40,802 bases of DNA from JBAXTE01 sp964653595. GTDB taxonomy: Bacteria; Bacteroidota; Bacteroidia; Bacteroidales; WCHB1-69. The notes beneath the pieces are model-generated. The model was not told the origin of the DNA. It saw only the letters and a program-made list of their open reading frames with translations, and ran no database searches. This document shows, piece after piece, positions 9,397 to 17,363 of the stretch. Position 1 is the first letter of the stretch. Each line of letters opens with the position of its first letter. The translations under genes were made by a program, and so were the position numbers. The stretch spans positions 1-40,802 of the forward strand of contig CAZZHH010000027.1 of the NCBI GenBank assembly GCA_964653595.1, read 5' to 3'.

Positions 9397-9468
9397 AAAT
9401 TTTCAATATTTTTTGCCCCAGCCCTCACGCCACGGCGTGATAAATTCCGGGTGAAATATTGAAAATTT
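9397..9468. repeat. 72-bp inverted-repeat element, copy 1
   Basis: The perfect 15-base arms are AAATTTTCAATATTT (9397-9411) and AAATATTGAAAATTT (9454-9468). They enclose 42 bp containing a second palindrome, CACGCCACGGCGTG. No coding sequence fits inside. The same arms recur at 11513-11590, and as a single arm at 19019-19033. Confidence 0.75.
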
Positions 9469-9547
9469 TGTATTCTTATAATTGACTATCTAGACTTTAT
9501 GAACGTTACAGACTTTATGAACTTGACGAACTCTTTAGCCACGCCTT

Positions 9548-9635
9548 CCCGAAAAACCAGAAATCTCCGATTTCATTGTTTTTCGAGGATCCTCGAATTT
9601 TCACAATCCGACCACTGGCGGATTTAAAATTCGGG
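9548..9635. repeat. Double-hairpin repeat, copy 2
   Basis: The first hairpin pairs CGAAAAAC with GTTTTTCG around GAAATC/GATTTC. The second pairs CGAATTTT with AAAATTCG around AATCCG/CGGATT. AGGATCCT joins them. It is one of the best-paired copies and is followed by GACGCG, as is copy 4. Confidence 0.8.
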
Positions 9636-9713
9636 ACGCGCAACTCATCATTTATAGCTCATAATTCTTAACTCTCTTCATTTCGGCTATCTCCCTTTAT
9701 AGACTTTATAGAT

Positions 9714-9794
9714 CCCGAAAAATAAAAAATCTTTGATTTTTGTGATTTTTCGAGGATGCTCGAATTATTGAAAATCGAAGATTTTATAATTCGG
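9714..9794. repeat. Double-hairpin repeat, copy 3
   Basis: The outer stems are CGAAAAAT/ATTTTTCG and CGAATTAT/ATAATTCG, and the inner stems AAAATC/GATTTT and AAATC/GATTT. The second outer stem differs from copy 2 on both sides, so pairing is kept. It lies 40 bp before the promoter of the next ATPase gene. Confidence 0.75.
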
Positions 9795-9833
9795 CACTTT
9801 ACAGACTTTATAGACTTTCTACTAAAAAAGTAT

Positions 9834-9841
9834 TATATTTG
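9834..9841 (+). promoter_or_regulatory. -7 promoter element of the first DUF4143 gene
   Basis: TATATTTG fits TAnnTTTG. It overlaps a TTG that would otherwise extend the coding frame, so the real start is the ATG at 9881. Confidence 0.55.
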
Positions 9842-9880
9842 CATTATAAAGAACGTATTAATGTATTAATATCACATAAA

Positions 9881-11173
9881 ATGGAACGTAAGATATCAAC
9901 AACTCTCATTAACTGGAAGAATTCCACCAATCGGCTTCCATTAATATTACAAGGAGCTAGGCAGGTTGGCAAGACATTTACGCTATTAAATTTTGGCAAA
10001 TCGAACTATCACAATATAGCCTATTTTAATTTCGAGAACAATCCTGATTTACATACATTGTTTTTAGGAGATATTTCTCCAGAACGACTAATCCCTCGAT
10101 TGGCTCTTTTATCAAATCAGCCAATTATTGAAGAAAAAACTCTAATCATATTTGACGAAATCCAAGCGTGTGAAAGAGCACTCACCTCGCTTAAATATTT
10201 TGCAGAAGATGCACCTTTGTTTCATATTGCAGCAGCTGGAAGCTTATTGGGTGTGGCTGTTAATAGAAATCAATTTTCATTTCCAGTGGGTAAAGTAGAC
10301 ATCAAGCATCTCTATCCAATGGATTTTGAAGAGTTTCTATGGGCATTTGATAAAAAAGAAGCCGTTAAAATAATACGTGAATGTTTCCATAATAAGTCTG
10401 AATGCCATTTGCACAATTTATTTCTCGATCTATTCAAACTTTATATTGGACTTGGAGGAATGCCACAAGTTGTGAATGAATACACAAAAAACCAAGACTT
10501 TAACTTTGTCATCCCCTTGCAGAAAAATATTCTTGATTCTTATATTGCAGATATGGCTAAATATGCAAACCCGATGGAAACAGTAAAAATCATGGCCGCA
10601 TATAACAGCATCCCTTTACAACTGGCCAAAGAGAATCGAAAGTTTCAATACAAACTTATCAAATCCGGAGCAAGAGCAAATATGTATGAATCTCCAATTG
10701 ATTGGTTAAAATCTTCTGGACTTATTGTCAAAGTTGAAAAATGCAACAATCCAAAACTTCCTCTTATCGCTCATTCAGTCCCTGATTTCTTCAAAATATA
10801 CATGTCAGATACTGGTTTATTGTGTTCCAAATTTGGACTCAACTCAGGTAATTTATTATTGCAACCAATGGAATTAAATGGGATAAAAGGTGCACTTGCA
10901 GAAAACTACATTGCTACTTCATTGCAAATAAATGGATATACGCCCTATTACTGGGAGTCGGACGGAAAAGCCGAAGTTGATTTTGTGATACAAGACAAAA
11001 ATGGAGACATCATTCCTATTGAAGTAAAATCATCCGAAAACACCCGTTCTAAAAGTTTGGGAATATATATTCAAACATACAAACCAATCAAAGCATACAA
11101 AGTCTCCACTAAAAATTTTGGAGAAGAAAACAATCTGATTTCGATTCCTTTATATGCGGCTTTTTGCCTGTAA
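9881..11173 (+). CDS. AAA_14 / DUF4143 ATPase, paralogue A
   Basis: This 430-residue protein belongs to the AAA_14 plus DUF4143 family, widespread in Bacteroidota and archaea, with no settled function. Walker A is GARQVGKT (25-32) and Walker B is LIIFDE (88-93). AAGSLLG, a family hallmark, follows. The C-terminal DUF4143 region ends in YWESDGKAEVDF and, further on, PIEVKSS. This E-x-D...E-V-K pattern is the PD-(D/E)XK arrangement, so DNA binding or cleavage is possible. The start was set at the ATG behind the -7 box at 9834-9841. It is similar in layout to the convergent paralogue at 11793-13118. An RNA-ligase remnant follows immediately. Confidence 0.87.
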   Translation: MERKISTTLINWKNSTNRLPLILQGARQVGKTFTLLNFGKSNYHNIAYFNFENNPDLHTLFLGDISPERLIPRLALLSNQPIIEEKTLIIFDEIQACERALTSLKYFAEDAPLFHIAAAGSLLGVAVNRNQFSFPVGKVDIKHLYPMDFEEFLWAFDKKEAVKIIRECFHNKSECHLHNLFLDLFKLYIGLGGMPQVVNEYTKNQDFNFVIPLQKNILDSYIADMAKYANPMETVKIMAAYNSIPLQLAKENRKFQYKLIKSGARANMYESPIDWLKSSGLIVKVEKCNNPKLPLIAHSVPDFFKIYMSDTGLLCSKFGLNSGNLLLQPMELNGIKGALAENYIATSLQINGYTPYYWESDGKAEVDFVIQDKNGDIIPIEVKSSENTRSKSLGIYIQTYKPIKAYKVSTKNFGEENNLISIPLYAAFCL

Positions 11174-11211
11174 GAAAGACCATCTTTGGAAATTTAATTC
11201 AAAATTATTAG

Positions 11212-11493
11212 ATGAAGAAAATCACCACTTTATTCAAGAAGGATCCGAATGATTTAAGCCGGGTAATAAATGAAATTAACCCAGAGAATTTTTGGTTATA
11301 AATGGCGAAGCAATTGCTACTCGGAAATTTGACGGAACTGCTGTTACAATAATCAATGAATCAATTCGTTTGAAGGATTAAAAAGACTTCTTTCAGATCC
11401 AAATCTGGACATTGAAGGCATCATATTTCATCACAAAACAGATGGTAGAATGTGCAAAATCAGAAAAAAAGATTTTCAGATAAAACGAGTTTA
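11212..11493 (+). pseudogene. Broken RNA ligase (DUF5565 / RLIG1-like) remnant
   Basis: Three consecutive reading frames give pieces of one nucleotidyltransferase-type RNA ligase. The first opens with MKKITTLFKKDPNDLSRVI and stops at about 11301. The second, shifted, contains GEAIATRKFDGTAV, whose KFDG is motif I, the AMP-accepting lysine. The third gives DIEGIIFHH (motif IV-like) and MCKIRKKDF (motif V-like). The conserved middle of the enzyme is missing, so at least one frameshift, one stop and one internal deletion have occurred. No functional product is expected. A full-length ligase of this type would be two to three times longer. The family assignment rests on the N-terminal pattern and the motif order. 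Confidence 0.7.
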
Positions 11494-11512
11494 ATAAAAT
11501 TCTCAATTGAGG

Positions 11513-11590
11513 TAAATTTTCAATATTTCTACCCCCTGCCCCAGTTCGGCAGGCTCACTGCATCGCCTAAAGAGGGAAATATTGAAAATT
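11513..11590. repeat. Inverted-repeat element, copy 2
   Basis: It has the same 15-base arms as the element at 9397-9468, here at 11513-11527 and 11576-11590. The interior differs (CCCCAGTTCGGCAGG, then AAAGAGGG). It lies right after the RNA-ligase remnant. Confidence 0.75.
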
Positions 11591-11792
11591 TAGCATCCAA
11601 TAATATTCGTTATCTAGACTTTATGAACCCTTCGGCAAGCTTGTTTCCCTTCGACCCCGCTATAGCTGGGCAAGCTAGGCTCAGGGTAAACTAGCTCAAC
11701 ACATCGCAACACATCGCAGGGCATCGCTTTAGGGACTTTAGACTTTATGGACTAAATCAGCTATCTTAATTTTCAAATCATCAACCCTATAC
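11591..11792. repeat. Spacer of short repeat phrases
   Basis: It contains CCCTTCGACCCCGC, then GGCTCAGGG, a palindromic phrase of a kind often met in Bacteroidota spacers. It also has ACACATCGC twice and the recurring AGACTTTAT unit. The latter recurs near 9490-9520, 9700, 9800, 17260, 17325 and 19210. No gene is seen. Confidence 0.45.
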
Positions 11793-13118
11793 TTATATGG
11801 ACTTCAAATCAATCAACTTTTTTAAATAGTCCGCCATAAATAGTGGAACATTTAATAACCCATCGTCATAACTTAGGTTTCTTAATGATAACCGAACTGA
11901 CAAAGAAGGCTGATTCTTTTTACGATATTCCGACAAACTTTTCCCTTTGACATTCGTCCCTGATTTTACTTCAATAGGAATAATTTGATTTTTATGCTGA
12001 AGAATAAAATCCAATTCCGCTTGATTTCCTGAACTCCAATAATACATTGACTCATCATACTGAAAAACCAGAGATTGTAGCACAAAATTCTCTGCCATCA
12101 CTCCTTTAAATTCAGTAAAAAGACGATCCCCTTCTATAATAATGGATGAATCCAATCGAAACATTTTTCGCAACAATCCCACATCAGATAAATATAGCTT
12201 AAAAGTGCCTGAGTCCTTATACATCGATAGAGGCAATCGTGCGGTTTCAGAAGCGTAAACCCGATGAACTAACCCAGACAAGCATAACCATTCTATCGCA
12301 TTTTCGTAATCTCTAGCTCTAGCACTACTTTCAATAATGGAATATTTGAATTTTTTGTTGTCTTTTGCCAATTGTTCGTGTAAATTATTCCAAACTCTAT
12401 GAACCCTCGGAATATCCTTGGAATCGATATGCTTGGAAAAATCCAAAGGATATGCTTTTACAATATGATCAAGCACCTTATCTGTTTGCTCAATATTTCG
12501 AGTATCCAAATAATAGGATACCGCTTCAGGCATTCCTCCCGTTATAAAATATGTACGATACAAATCGGTTAGTTGAGAAAATATCAATTCAGGAATTGGT
12601 TCTATATTAGTAATTGAATCTAAATATGTGGCCAATGATTGGTTCACCACGCGAAGATACTCTCTAAATGTAATTGGATATAACGTAAGAATATCCAATT
12701 TGCCCACAGGAAAAGATGACCCTTTTCTGTTTAACGCAACTCCCAACAACGAACCTGCAGCTGTAATTGCATATTCAGGTGCATTTTCACAAAAATATTT
12801 GAGCGAATTTAAGGCATCATTACATTCTTGCACTTCGTCAAATATGATCAGGGTGTCATGGGGTACAATGTTAACCCCACAAACTACGGATAGATACTGA
12901 ATAATTCGTTGAACATCCTTTGTTTTGGCAAAAAAACTTTTCAGCTCCGATTGTCCATCAAAATTAAAGACAACAACATTTTCAAATTCCGTTTCCCCAA
13001 ACTTTTCCAACACCCACGACTTACCCACCTGCCTCGCACCTTGCAAAAGTAATGGTTTGCGATATGGGCTCACTTTCCATTCTTTCAATTTGTCGAAAAT
13101 ATCTCTTTTAATTTCCAT
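11793..13118 (-). CDS. AAA_14 / DUF4143 ATPase, paralogue B
   Basis: This 441-residue member of the AAA_14 plus DUF4143 family is clearly related to the gene at 9881-11173. Walker A is GARQVGKS (27-34) and Walker B is LIIFDE (90-95), followed by AAGSLLG. The C-terminal region carries YYWSSGNQAELDF and IIPIEVKSG, again a PD-(D/E)XK-like E-x-D/E-x-K layout. I start at the ATG at 13118, because the -7 box at 13140-13147 lies inside the longer frame. It is convergent with paralogue A, with the RNA-ligase remnant and an inverted-repeat element between them. Two diverged copies so close together suggest an old duplication or two separate arrivals. Confidence 0.87.
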   Translation of the reverse strand: MEIKRDIFDKLKEWKVSPYRKPLLLQGARQVGKSWVLEKFGETEFENVVVFNFDGQSELKSFFAKTKDVQRIIQYLSVVCGVNIVPHDTLIIFDEVQECNDALNSLKYFCENAPEYAITAAGSLLGVALNRKGSSFPVGKLDILTLYPITFREYLRVVNQSLATYLDSITNIEPIPELIFSQLTDLYRTYFITGGMPEAVSYYLDTRNIEQTDKVLDHIVKAYPLDFSKHIDSKDIPRVHRVWNNLHEQLAKDNKKFKYSIIESSARARDYENAIEWLCLSGLVHRVYASETARLPLSMYKDSGTFKLYLSDVGLLRKMFRLDSSIIIEGDRLFTEFKGVMAENFVLQSLVFQYDESMYYWSSGNQAELDFILQHKNQIIPIEVKSGTNVKGKSLSEYRKKNQPSLSVRLSLRNLSYDDGLLNVPLFMADYLKKLIDLKSI

Positions 13119-13139
13119 ATAATATATGTGCTTTTCGTG

Positions 13140-13147
13140 CAAATATA
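13140..13147 (-). promoter_or_regulatory. -7 promoter element of DUF4143 paralogue B
   Basis: TATATTTG on the minus strand fits TAnnTTTG and would start transcription near 13133, 15 bases before the ATG at 13118. Confidence 0.55.
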
Positions 13148-13199
13148 CACATTTTTCATATATATATTGTGATTTATTACACATTAACGCCATAATTAA

Positions 13200-13306
13200 T
13201 ACCGCTTCTAGATATAATATAGTCCAATTCTCAAAAAATCATTGAACTATTTATACCGCTACGGTTTCTATAATAGTCCAATTCAATAATTATCTTTTGG
13301 ACTATA
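13200..13306. repeat. Three copies of an ATAGTCCAA motif, two direct and one inverted
   Basis: Two 31-bp stretches (13200-13230 and 13254-13284) both begin TACCGCT and end ATAGTCCAATTC. An inverted TTGGACTAT follows at 13298-13306, and a longer imperfect match extends around it (TTTCT, then ATAGTCCAA). Function is unknown. It lies upstream of DUF4143 paralogue B. The rest of the spacer to 13414 is TCTTCAAATC-type repeats. Confidence 0.5.
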
Positions 13307-13414
13307 ACAGAAACTCTATCGGGACTTCAAATCAGTTCATCTTCAAATCGATTCATCTTTAGACACGCTTCGCGCCATCTTCAAATCAATTCATCTTCAA
13401 ATCTTCAAATTAAT

Positions 13415-15919
13415 TTACTCTTTATAATTCGGCTTCTTATAAACCTTCCGATAAATGTTATAGATAAACTCCAGTCTGGCTTCGGCATTTGGATAATCGC
13501 GGTAGACCTTTGCGGGACGCGACATGATTTCATCAAACTCATTGGTTGAGATGCCCAGTTTTTTGCAGACGTATTCCTTTTCGTGTTCTGCACTGATTGG
13601 ATCATAAGGCTTATGTTTCAGTTCTTCTAGGGCTATTTGACGGGAGACTTCTCCGGTGCAAATCTGGGTGGACAGGGTGGCACGGCGGTAGTCCATGTTG
13701 AACTTTTCGGGCATGATGTATGACTGTACAAAGCCGGTGTACTTGCTTTCGTAGTGTTTTCCTCCGTAGTATTTCCAACCCAACTCATTTTCCAGCACTT
13801 GCATCGCCTCCTGCTTGTTGTATGGAACATAGTTGAGGATATAACTGATTTTTATTCCGTGGACCAGTTTGTAATACAGCTCCTCTTTCCAGCCAAAGCG
13901 AGGGAACTTGCGCATCTTCTTTCGTCCGAAGGTACGGAGAATGTGACTGAAATAGGTCATATCTTTGGCATTGTAGTGCCAGGTTTTTGGAAGGATGCCT
14001 TCGGTGGCAAAGTTACCTCCGCTCAAAATGTATTTTACCCCATATTTGGCCGCCACCTTGTGAAGTGCACCTGGTATGGCGATATCGGTGGGTGTCTCCA
14101 TTTCGGGGATGGAAGCTTTGAGGAATGCCAACTGAATCTCACGGAACTCATCCCAGTCTAACACATAACTCTCGTAATCGAATTCGAGGATTTGAGCTAA
14201 ATTTTTGATGTTTTTCACCGAAATTTCGGAATTCCAACCATTATCCAAATGAACTAGCAGCGCCCTGAGTCCCCTTTTTTTAGCCTTGTAAGCCACATAA
14301 CTGCTATCAATACCACCACTCACGCCAATCACACAGTCATATTTTTTACCTTTGCCGGCTTTCTTGATATCTTCCACCAGTTGTAGCAATTCCTTATCAC
14401 TCTTTTCGCCTTGATACACCCGGCTGGCAATCCGCTCGAAGTAGTTGGTGCAGTGGTTGCACACCCCTTGGTCATCAAACCGAATGTCGGGATCGGAGGT
14501 GTCCATCACGCAGCGGGTACATTGTTGGTAGGAAGATTTTTCGTGAAACGATTTTTCGTGAAACGAAGAACCTGACTCTTCACTTTCAACTTTCGACTCC
14601 TCTTCCCCTTTCGACACTGAACTTTCGACTTTCGACTCCGCTTTCCCCGCTTTCCCGAAAAAACAGAAATCTTCGATTTTATTTTTTCTCGAGGATCCTC
14701 GAATTTTTAAATCCGCAAGAGGCGGATTAAAATTCGGGACGCGCTGATCACTGTCAACTGATAACTGATCACTGTTAACTGATAACTCTTCACTTTCAAC
14801 TCTCAACACTTCTTCCGGAACCAATTGCAGAAATTTATCCACAACATTAGAAATATGATACCGATCTATATCTTTGATTATCAACTGATTTTCATAGTTT
14901 CCATTTAAAAATTCATCAACAAGAGTCATATTTATATTATTCGGTGTGATCGATAAAATGGGGCGTTTAGTAATGGCATAATCAATTAGTTTGCTGGGAA
15001 TCTGATTGGGCGTATTCTTGTTCTCCAGATTTAGAAGAAAATCCATTCCCTTCATAATCGAGATAAGTTCCAATCGGCTTACAGGTTTATGAATAACCAA
15101 CTTTTCCTTTAATAAAGATTTATAAGGCATTACAAGTTGATCAAACTTTGTAAACACATGAAACCTAAAGTCAAAATTTATGGTTGCCAAATATTCTAAC
15201 AGCATTTTAGGATTTCGGATATCTTTATAAAAAATCCCTGCATAAGCAAACGTAGGACAGTCATTATTCGGAATCGTATTGATACCATCAGACATATCAA
15301 AATCAAATCCTTGTGGGATCACCCTGATTTTGTTTCTATATTCAGGATAATAGGCTTCAATCGCTTCAATAACAGGCACTGTAATTATATCGCAATGCTT
15401 ACAGAACAATCGCTCATTTTTTTCAAAGTACCCTAGATGCCTTTCGCTTTTCCCATTCGCCATAAATGGATCTCCGCAATCAGCAATCCAATATTTGGGA
15501 AACAACTTTGGATATTTAATTTTAGTTTTGGCACAACCCCAATGAATTTGATGCGGATCTGCTATCGAAATCAGCAAATCTACATCTTTTTCGCTTTTAA
15601 TAATTGGGCCGATCTTATACTTGAATTCGATGTTAGGAAATTCAAACAACCGACCAAATAAACGTCCAAACACCTGATCAAAAACATTCCGAATCGAGTC
15701 ACCATCACTATTGTATGGATGCACCTGCCATGTCAAGGGAATATTTTTCACCTTTACTTTATACTGATTTTCAAACTCTTGATAATTGAATTTACCCAAT
15801 ACAGCATATACTGTAACTTCATGCCCTTTATTTGCGAACTCCTTCACCAATTCTGTCGTTCTGTGAGCACGGGGAGTTTGGATAGGAAAAAGATGCTGAG
15901 AAATAATTAGAATTTTCAT
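13415..15919 (-). CDS. Glycosyltransferase / N-acetyl-sugar amidotransferase fusion
   Basis: This 834-residue frame joins two enzymes. Residues 1-372 are a GT-B glycosyltransferase (MKILIISQHLFPIQTPRAHR at the start, and a late SKLIDYAITKRPIL). Residues 466-834 are a PseA/WbpG-type N-acetyl-sugar amidotransferase. This part has cysteine pairs C467/C470 and C487/C490 and the ATP-pyrophosphatase loop SGGIDSS (534-540). The family uses ammonia to make acetamidino sugars and normally works with HisH/HisF-like partners, which are not in this window. Residues 373-465 are a low-complexity linker of translated repeats. It includes a complete double hairpin (14654-14738), a 21-bp tandem (SVNSDQL/SVDSDQ) and a 15-bp tandem (FHEKS). 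No in-frame ATG lies just before CTRCVMD, so the amidotransferase has no obvious start of its own. Confidence 0.88.
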   Translation of the reverse strand: MKILIISQHLFPIQTPRAHRTTELVKEFANKGHEVTVYAVLGKFNYQEFENQYKVKVKNIPLTWQVHPYNSDGDSIRNVFDQVFGRLFGRLFEFPNIEFKYKIGPIIKSEKDVDLLISIADPHQIHWGCAKTKIKYPKLFPKYWIADCGDPFMANGKSERHLGYFEKNERLFCKHCDIITVPVIEAIEAYYPEYRNKIRVIPQGFDFDMSDGINTIPNNDCPTFAYAGIFYKDIRNPKMLLEYLATINFDFRFHVFTKFDQLVMPYKSLLKEKLVIHKPVSRLELISIMKGMDFLLNLENKNTPNQIPSKLIDYAITKRPILSITPNNINMTLVDEFLNGNYENQLIIKDIDRYHISNVVDKFLQLVPEEVLRVESEELSVNSDQLSVDSDQRVPNFNPPLADLKIRGSSRKNKIEDFCFFGKAGKAESKVESSVSKGEEESKVESEESGSSFHEKSFHEKSSYQQCTRCVMDTSDPDIRFDDQGVCNHCTNYFERIASRVYQGEKSDKELLQLVEDIKKAGKGKKYDCVIGVSGGIDSSYVAYKAKKRGLRALLVHLDNGWNSEISVKNIKNLAQILEFDYESYVLDWDEFREIQLAFLKASIPEMETPTDIAIPGALHKVAAKYGVKYILSGGNFATEGILPKTWHYNAKDMTYFSHILRTFGRKKMRKFPRFGWKEELYYKLVHGIKISYILNYVPYNKQEAMQVLENELGWKYYGGKHYESKYTGFVQSYIMPEKFNMDYRRATLSTQICTGEVSRQIALEELKHKPYDPISAEHEKEYVCKKLGISTNEFDEIMSRPAKVYRDYPNAEARLEFIYNIYRKVYKKPNYKE
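14654..14738. repeat. Double-hairpin repeat, copy 4, inside a coding sequence
   Basis: CCCG to CGGG with the standard AGGATCCT joint. The first hairpin has inner stem GAAATC/GATTTT with one weak pair. The second pairs CGAATTTT/AAAATTCG around AATCCG/CGGATT. Read on the minus strand it adds about 28 residues, including KIRGSSRKNKIEDF, to the linker of the fusion protein without a stop codon. Confidence 0.8.
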
Positions 15920-15921
15920 TG

Positions 15922-17019
15922 TTATTGAGTTGAAAATATTTGATATAAATGTTTTATTATGCGTTCAGCAGATTGTCCATCCCATAATGGCGGAATTCCT
16001 CCTTTTTTCCAATTACCCGAAAACAACCGATCCAATGCCGGTTTAATATTCGTAGGATCCGTCCCAATCAGCTCATTTGTGCCAATAGTGCACGTTTCCG
16101 GCCGCTCAGTGTTATCTCGCAAGGTCATACATGGCACACGCATCACGGTTGTCTCTTCCGTAATTCCACCCGAATCTGTAATGACAGACAAACTATGCTT
16201 AACCAAATAATTAAATTCCAAATAGCCCATCGGATCCACTGTAATCAAATTATCAAAATCATGGTTTATTTTCTTTAAACTCTGAATTGTTCTTGGATGT
16301 GCAGGAAATATTATCGGCAATCCTTTTACATTATTGGTTATTTCTGTAAGTAATAATTTTAGTTTCTGATAATCATCCACATTATTGGGACGATGCAACG
16401 TAAGAACGATATATTCTTTTTCTTTTAAACTATATGAACTGAAAAAAGAAGGTTTTCTCAACTTTTCAAAATTGTACAAAAGAGTATCAATCATCACATT
16501 CCCAACCAGAAATATATTTTCCAATCGATGTCCTTCGGATAATAGGATATCATTGGCAGTGGTAGTGGTGGTAAAAAAATAATCCGTAATGCTATCCGTA
16601 ACCTTCCGATTAATTTCTTCTGGCATGGTGTTGTCGTACGAGCGAATTCCGCCCTCAACATGTGCCAACTTAACATTTAATTTTTTTGCCACAATGGAAC
16701 AGGCCATCGTGGAAGTAACATCACCTACAACCAATACCAAATCCGTGGGGTTTGCCATTAGCTCTTTTTCAAACGCAACCATGATCGCAGCCGTTTGCTC
16801 GGCCTGGGTTCCTCCTCCAGCCATCAAATTCACATCTGGCAAGGGGATATTTAACTCTTTAAAAAAAGTATCACTCATTGCATTGTCAAAATGCTGACCG
16901 GTATGCACCAATCGATATTGAATATTGATATTATTTGCTCGCTGGGCAATGATCTCCCGAATAATGGGGCTGATTTTCATGAAATTTGGTCTTGCCCCTG
17001 CTATGATTGTGATATGCAT
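15922..17019 (-). CDS. wecB: UDP-N-acetylglucosamine 2-epimerase (non-hydrolysing type)
   Basis: This enzyme family interconverts UDP-GlcNAc and UDP-ManNAc. Relatives (WbpI type) act on UDP-2,3-diacetamido sugars, and the two are hard to tell apart by eye. The 365-residue length is typical. Hallmarks are GARPNFMK near the start, HVEGGIRSYDNTMPEEINR in the middle, and SGGITEE with RDNTERPET near the end. The ATG at 17019 is preferred to the one two codons earlier because the -7 box at 17035-17042 leaves only a short leader. The stop is two bases before the start of the glycosyltransferase/amidotransferase fusion, so these two are one operon and probably act on the same amino sugar. Confidence 0.93.
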   Translation of the reverse strand: MHITIIAGARPNFMKISPIIREIIAQRANNINIQYRLVHTGQHFDNAMSDTFFKELNIPLPDVNLMAGGGTQAEQTAAIMVAFEKELMANPTDLVLVVGDVTSTMACSIVAKKLNVKLAHVEGGIRSYDNTMPEEINRKVTDSITDYFFTTTTTANDILLSEGHRLENIFLVGNVMIDTLLYNFEKLRKPSFFSSYSLKEKEYIVLTLHRPNNVDDYQKLKLLLTEITNNVKGLPIIFPAHPRTIQSLKKINHDFDNLITVDPMGYLEFNYLVKHSLSVITDSGGITEETTVMRVPCMTLRDNTERPETCTIGTNELIGTDPTNIKPALDRLFSGNWKKGGIPPLWDGQSAERIIKHLYQIFSTQ

Positions 17020-17034
17020 ACTCATATTTTATTA

Positions 17035-17042
17035 CAAAAATA
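17035..17042 (-). promoter_or_regulatory. -7 promoter element of the wecB operon
   Basis: TATTTTTG on the minus strand fits TAnnTTTG; transcription would start near 17028. No -33 TTTG is seen at the usual distance. Confidence 0.45.
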
Positions 17043-17363
17043 TGAATTTATCTCCAATATTTCGCCCAATTAGGTGTAAAGAATAAGATTACACTATTCT
17101 CATTAACATTAATGCGTATTTGTAATTTACACCGATACATACGGGGGAAAATCGTAAGCCAATATGAGTACTTTTTTCATCTAATATTTTTTCTTTTTTT
17201 AAACAATTAGTTCACATAGATTTTATTATTCTGCTTTCTCTGCGAACTTCCTTTATAGACTTTATAAACCCTTCGACCACGCCAAGTCGTGGCAGGCAAA
17301 GCTCAGGGCATCGCTTTACAGACTTTATGGACTCCTTTCTGCTATCTCACCCAATGACCATCT
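17043..17363. other. Repeat-rich spacer
   Basis: No gene is seen. It contains AGACTTTATAAACCCTTCG, the palindromic CACGCCAAGTCGTGG, and AAGCTCAGGGCATCGC, all phrases shared with the spacers near 11640 and 19200-19260. Confidence 0.45.
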
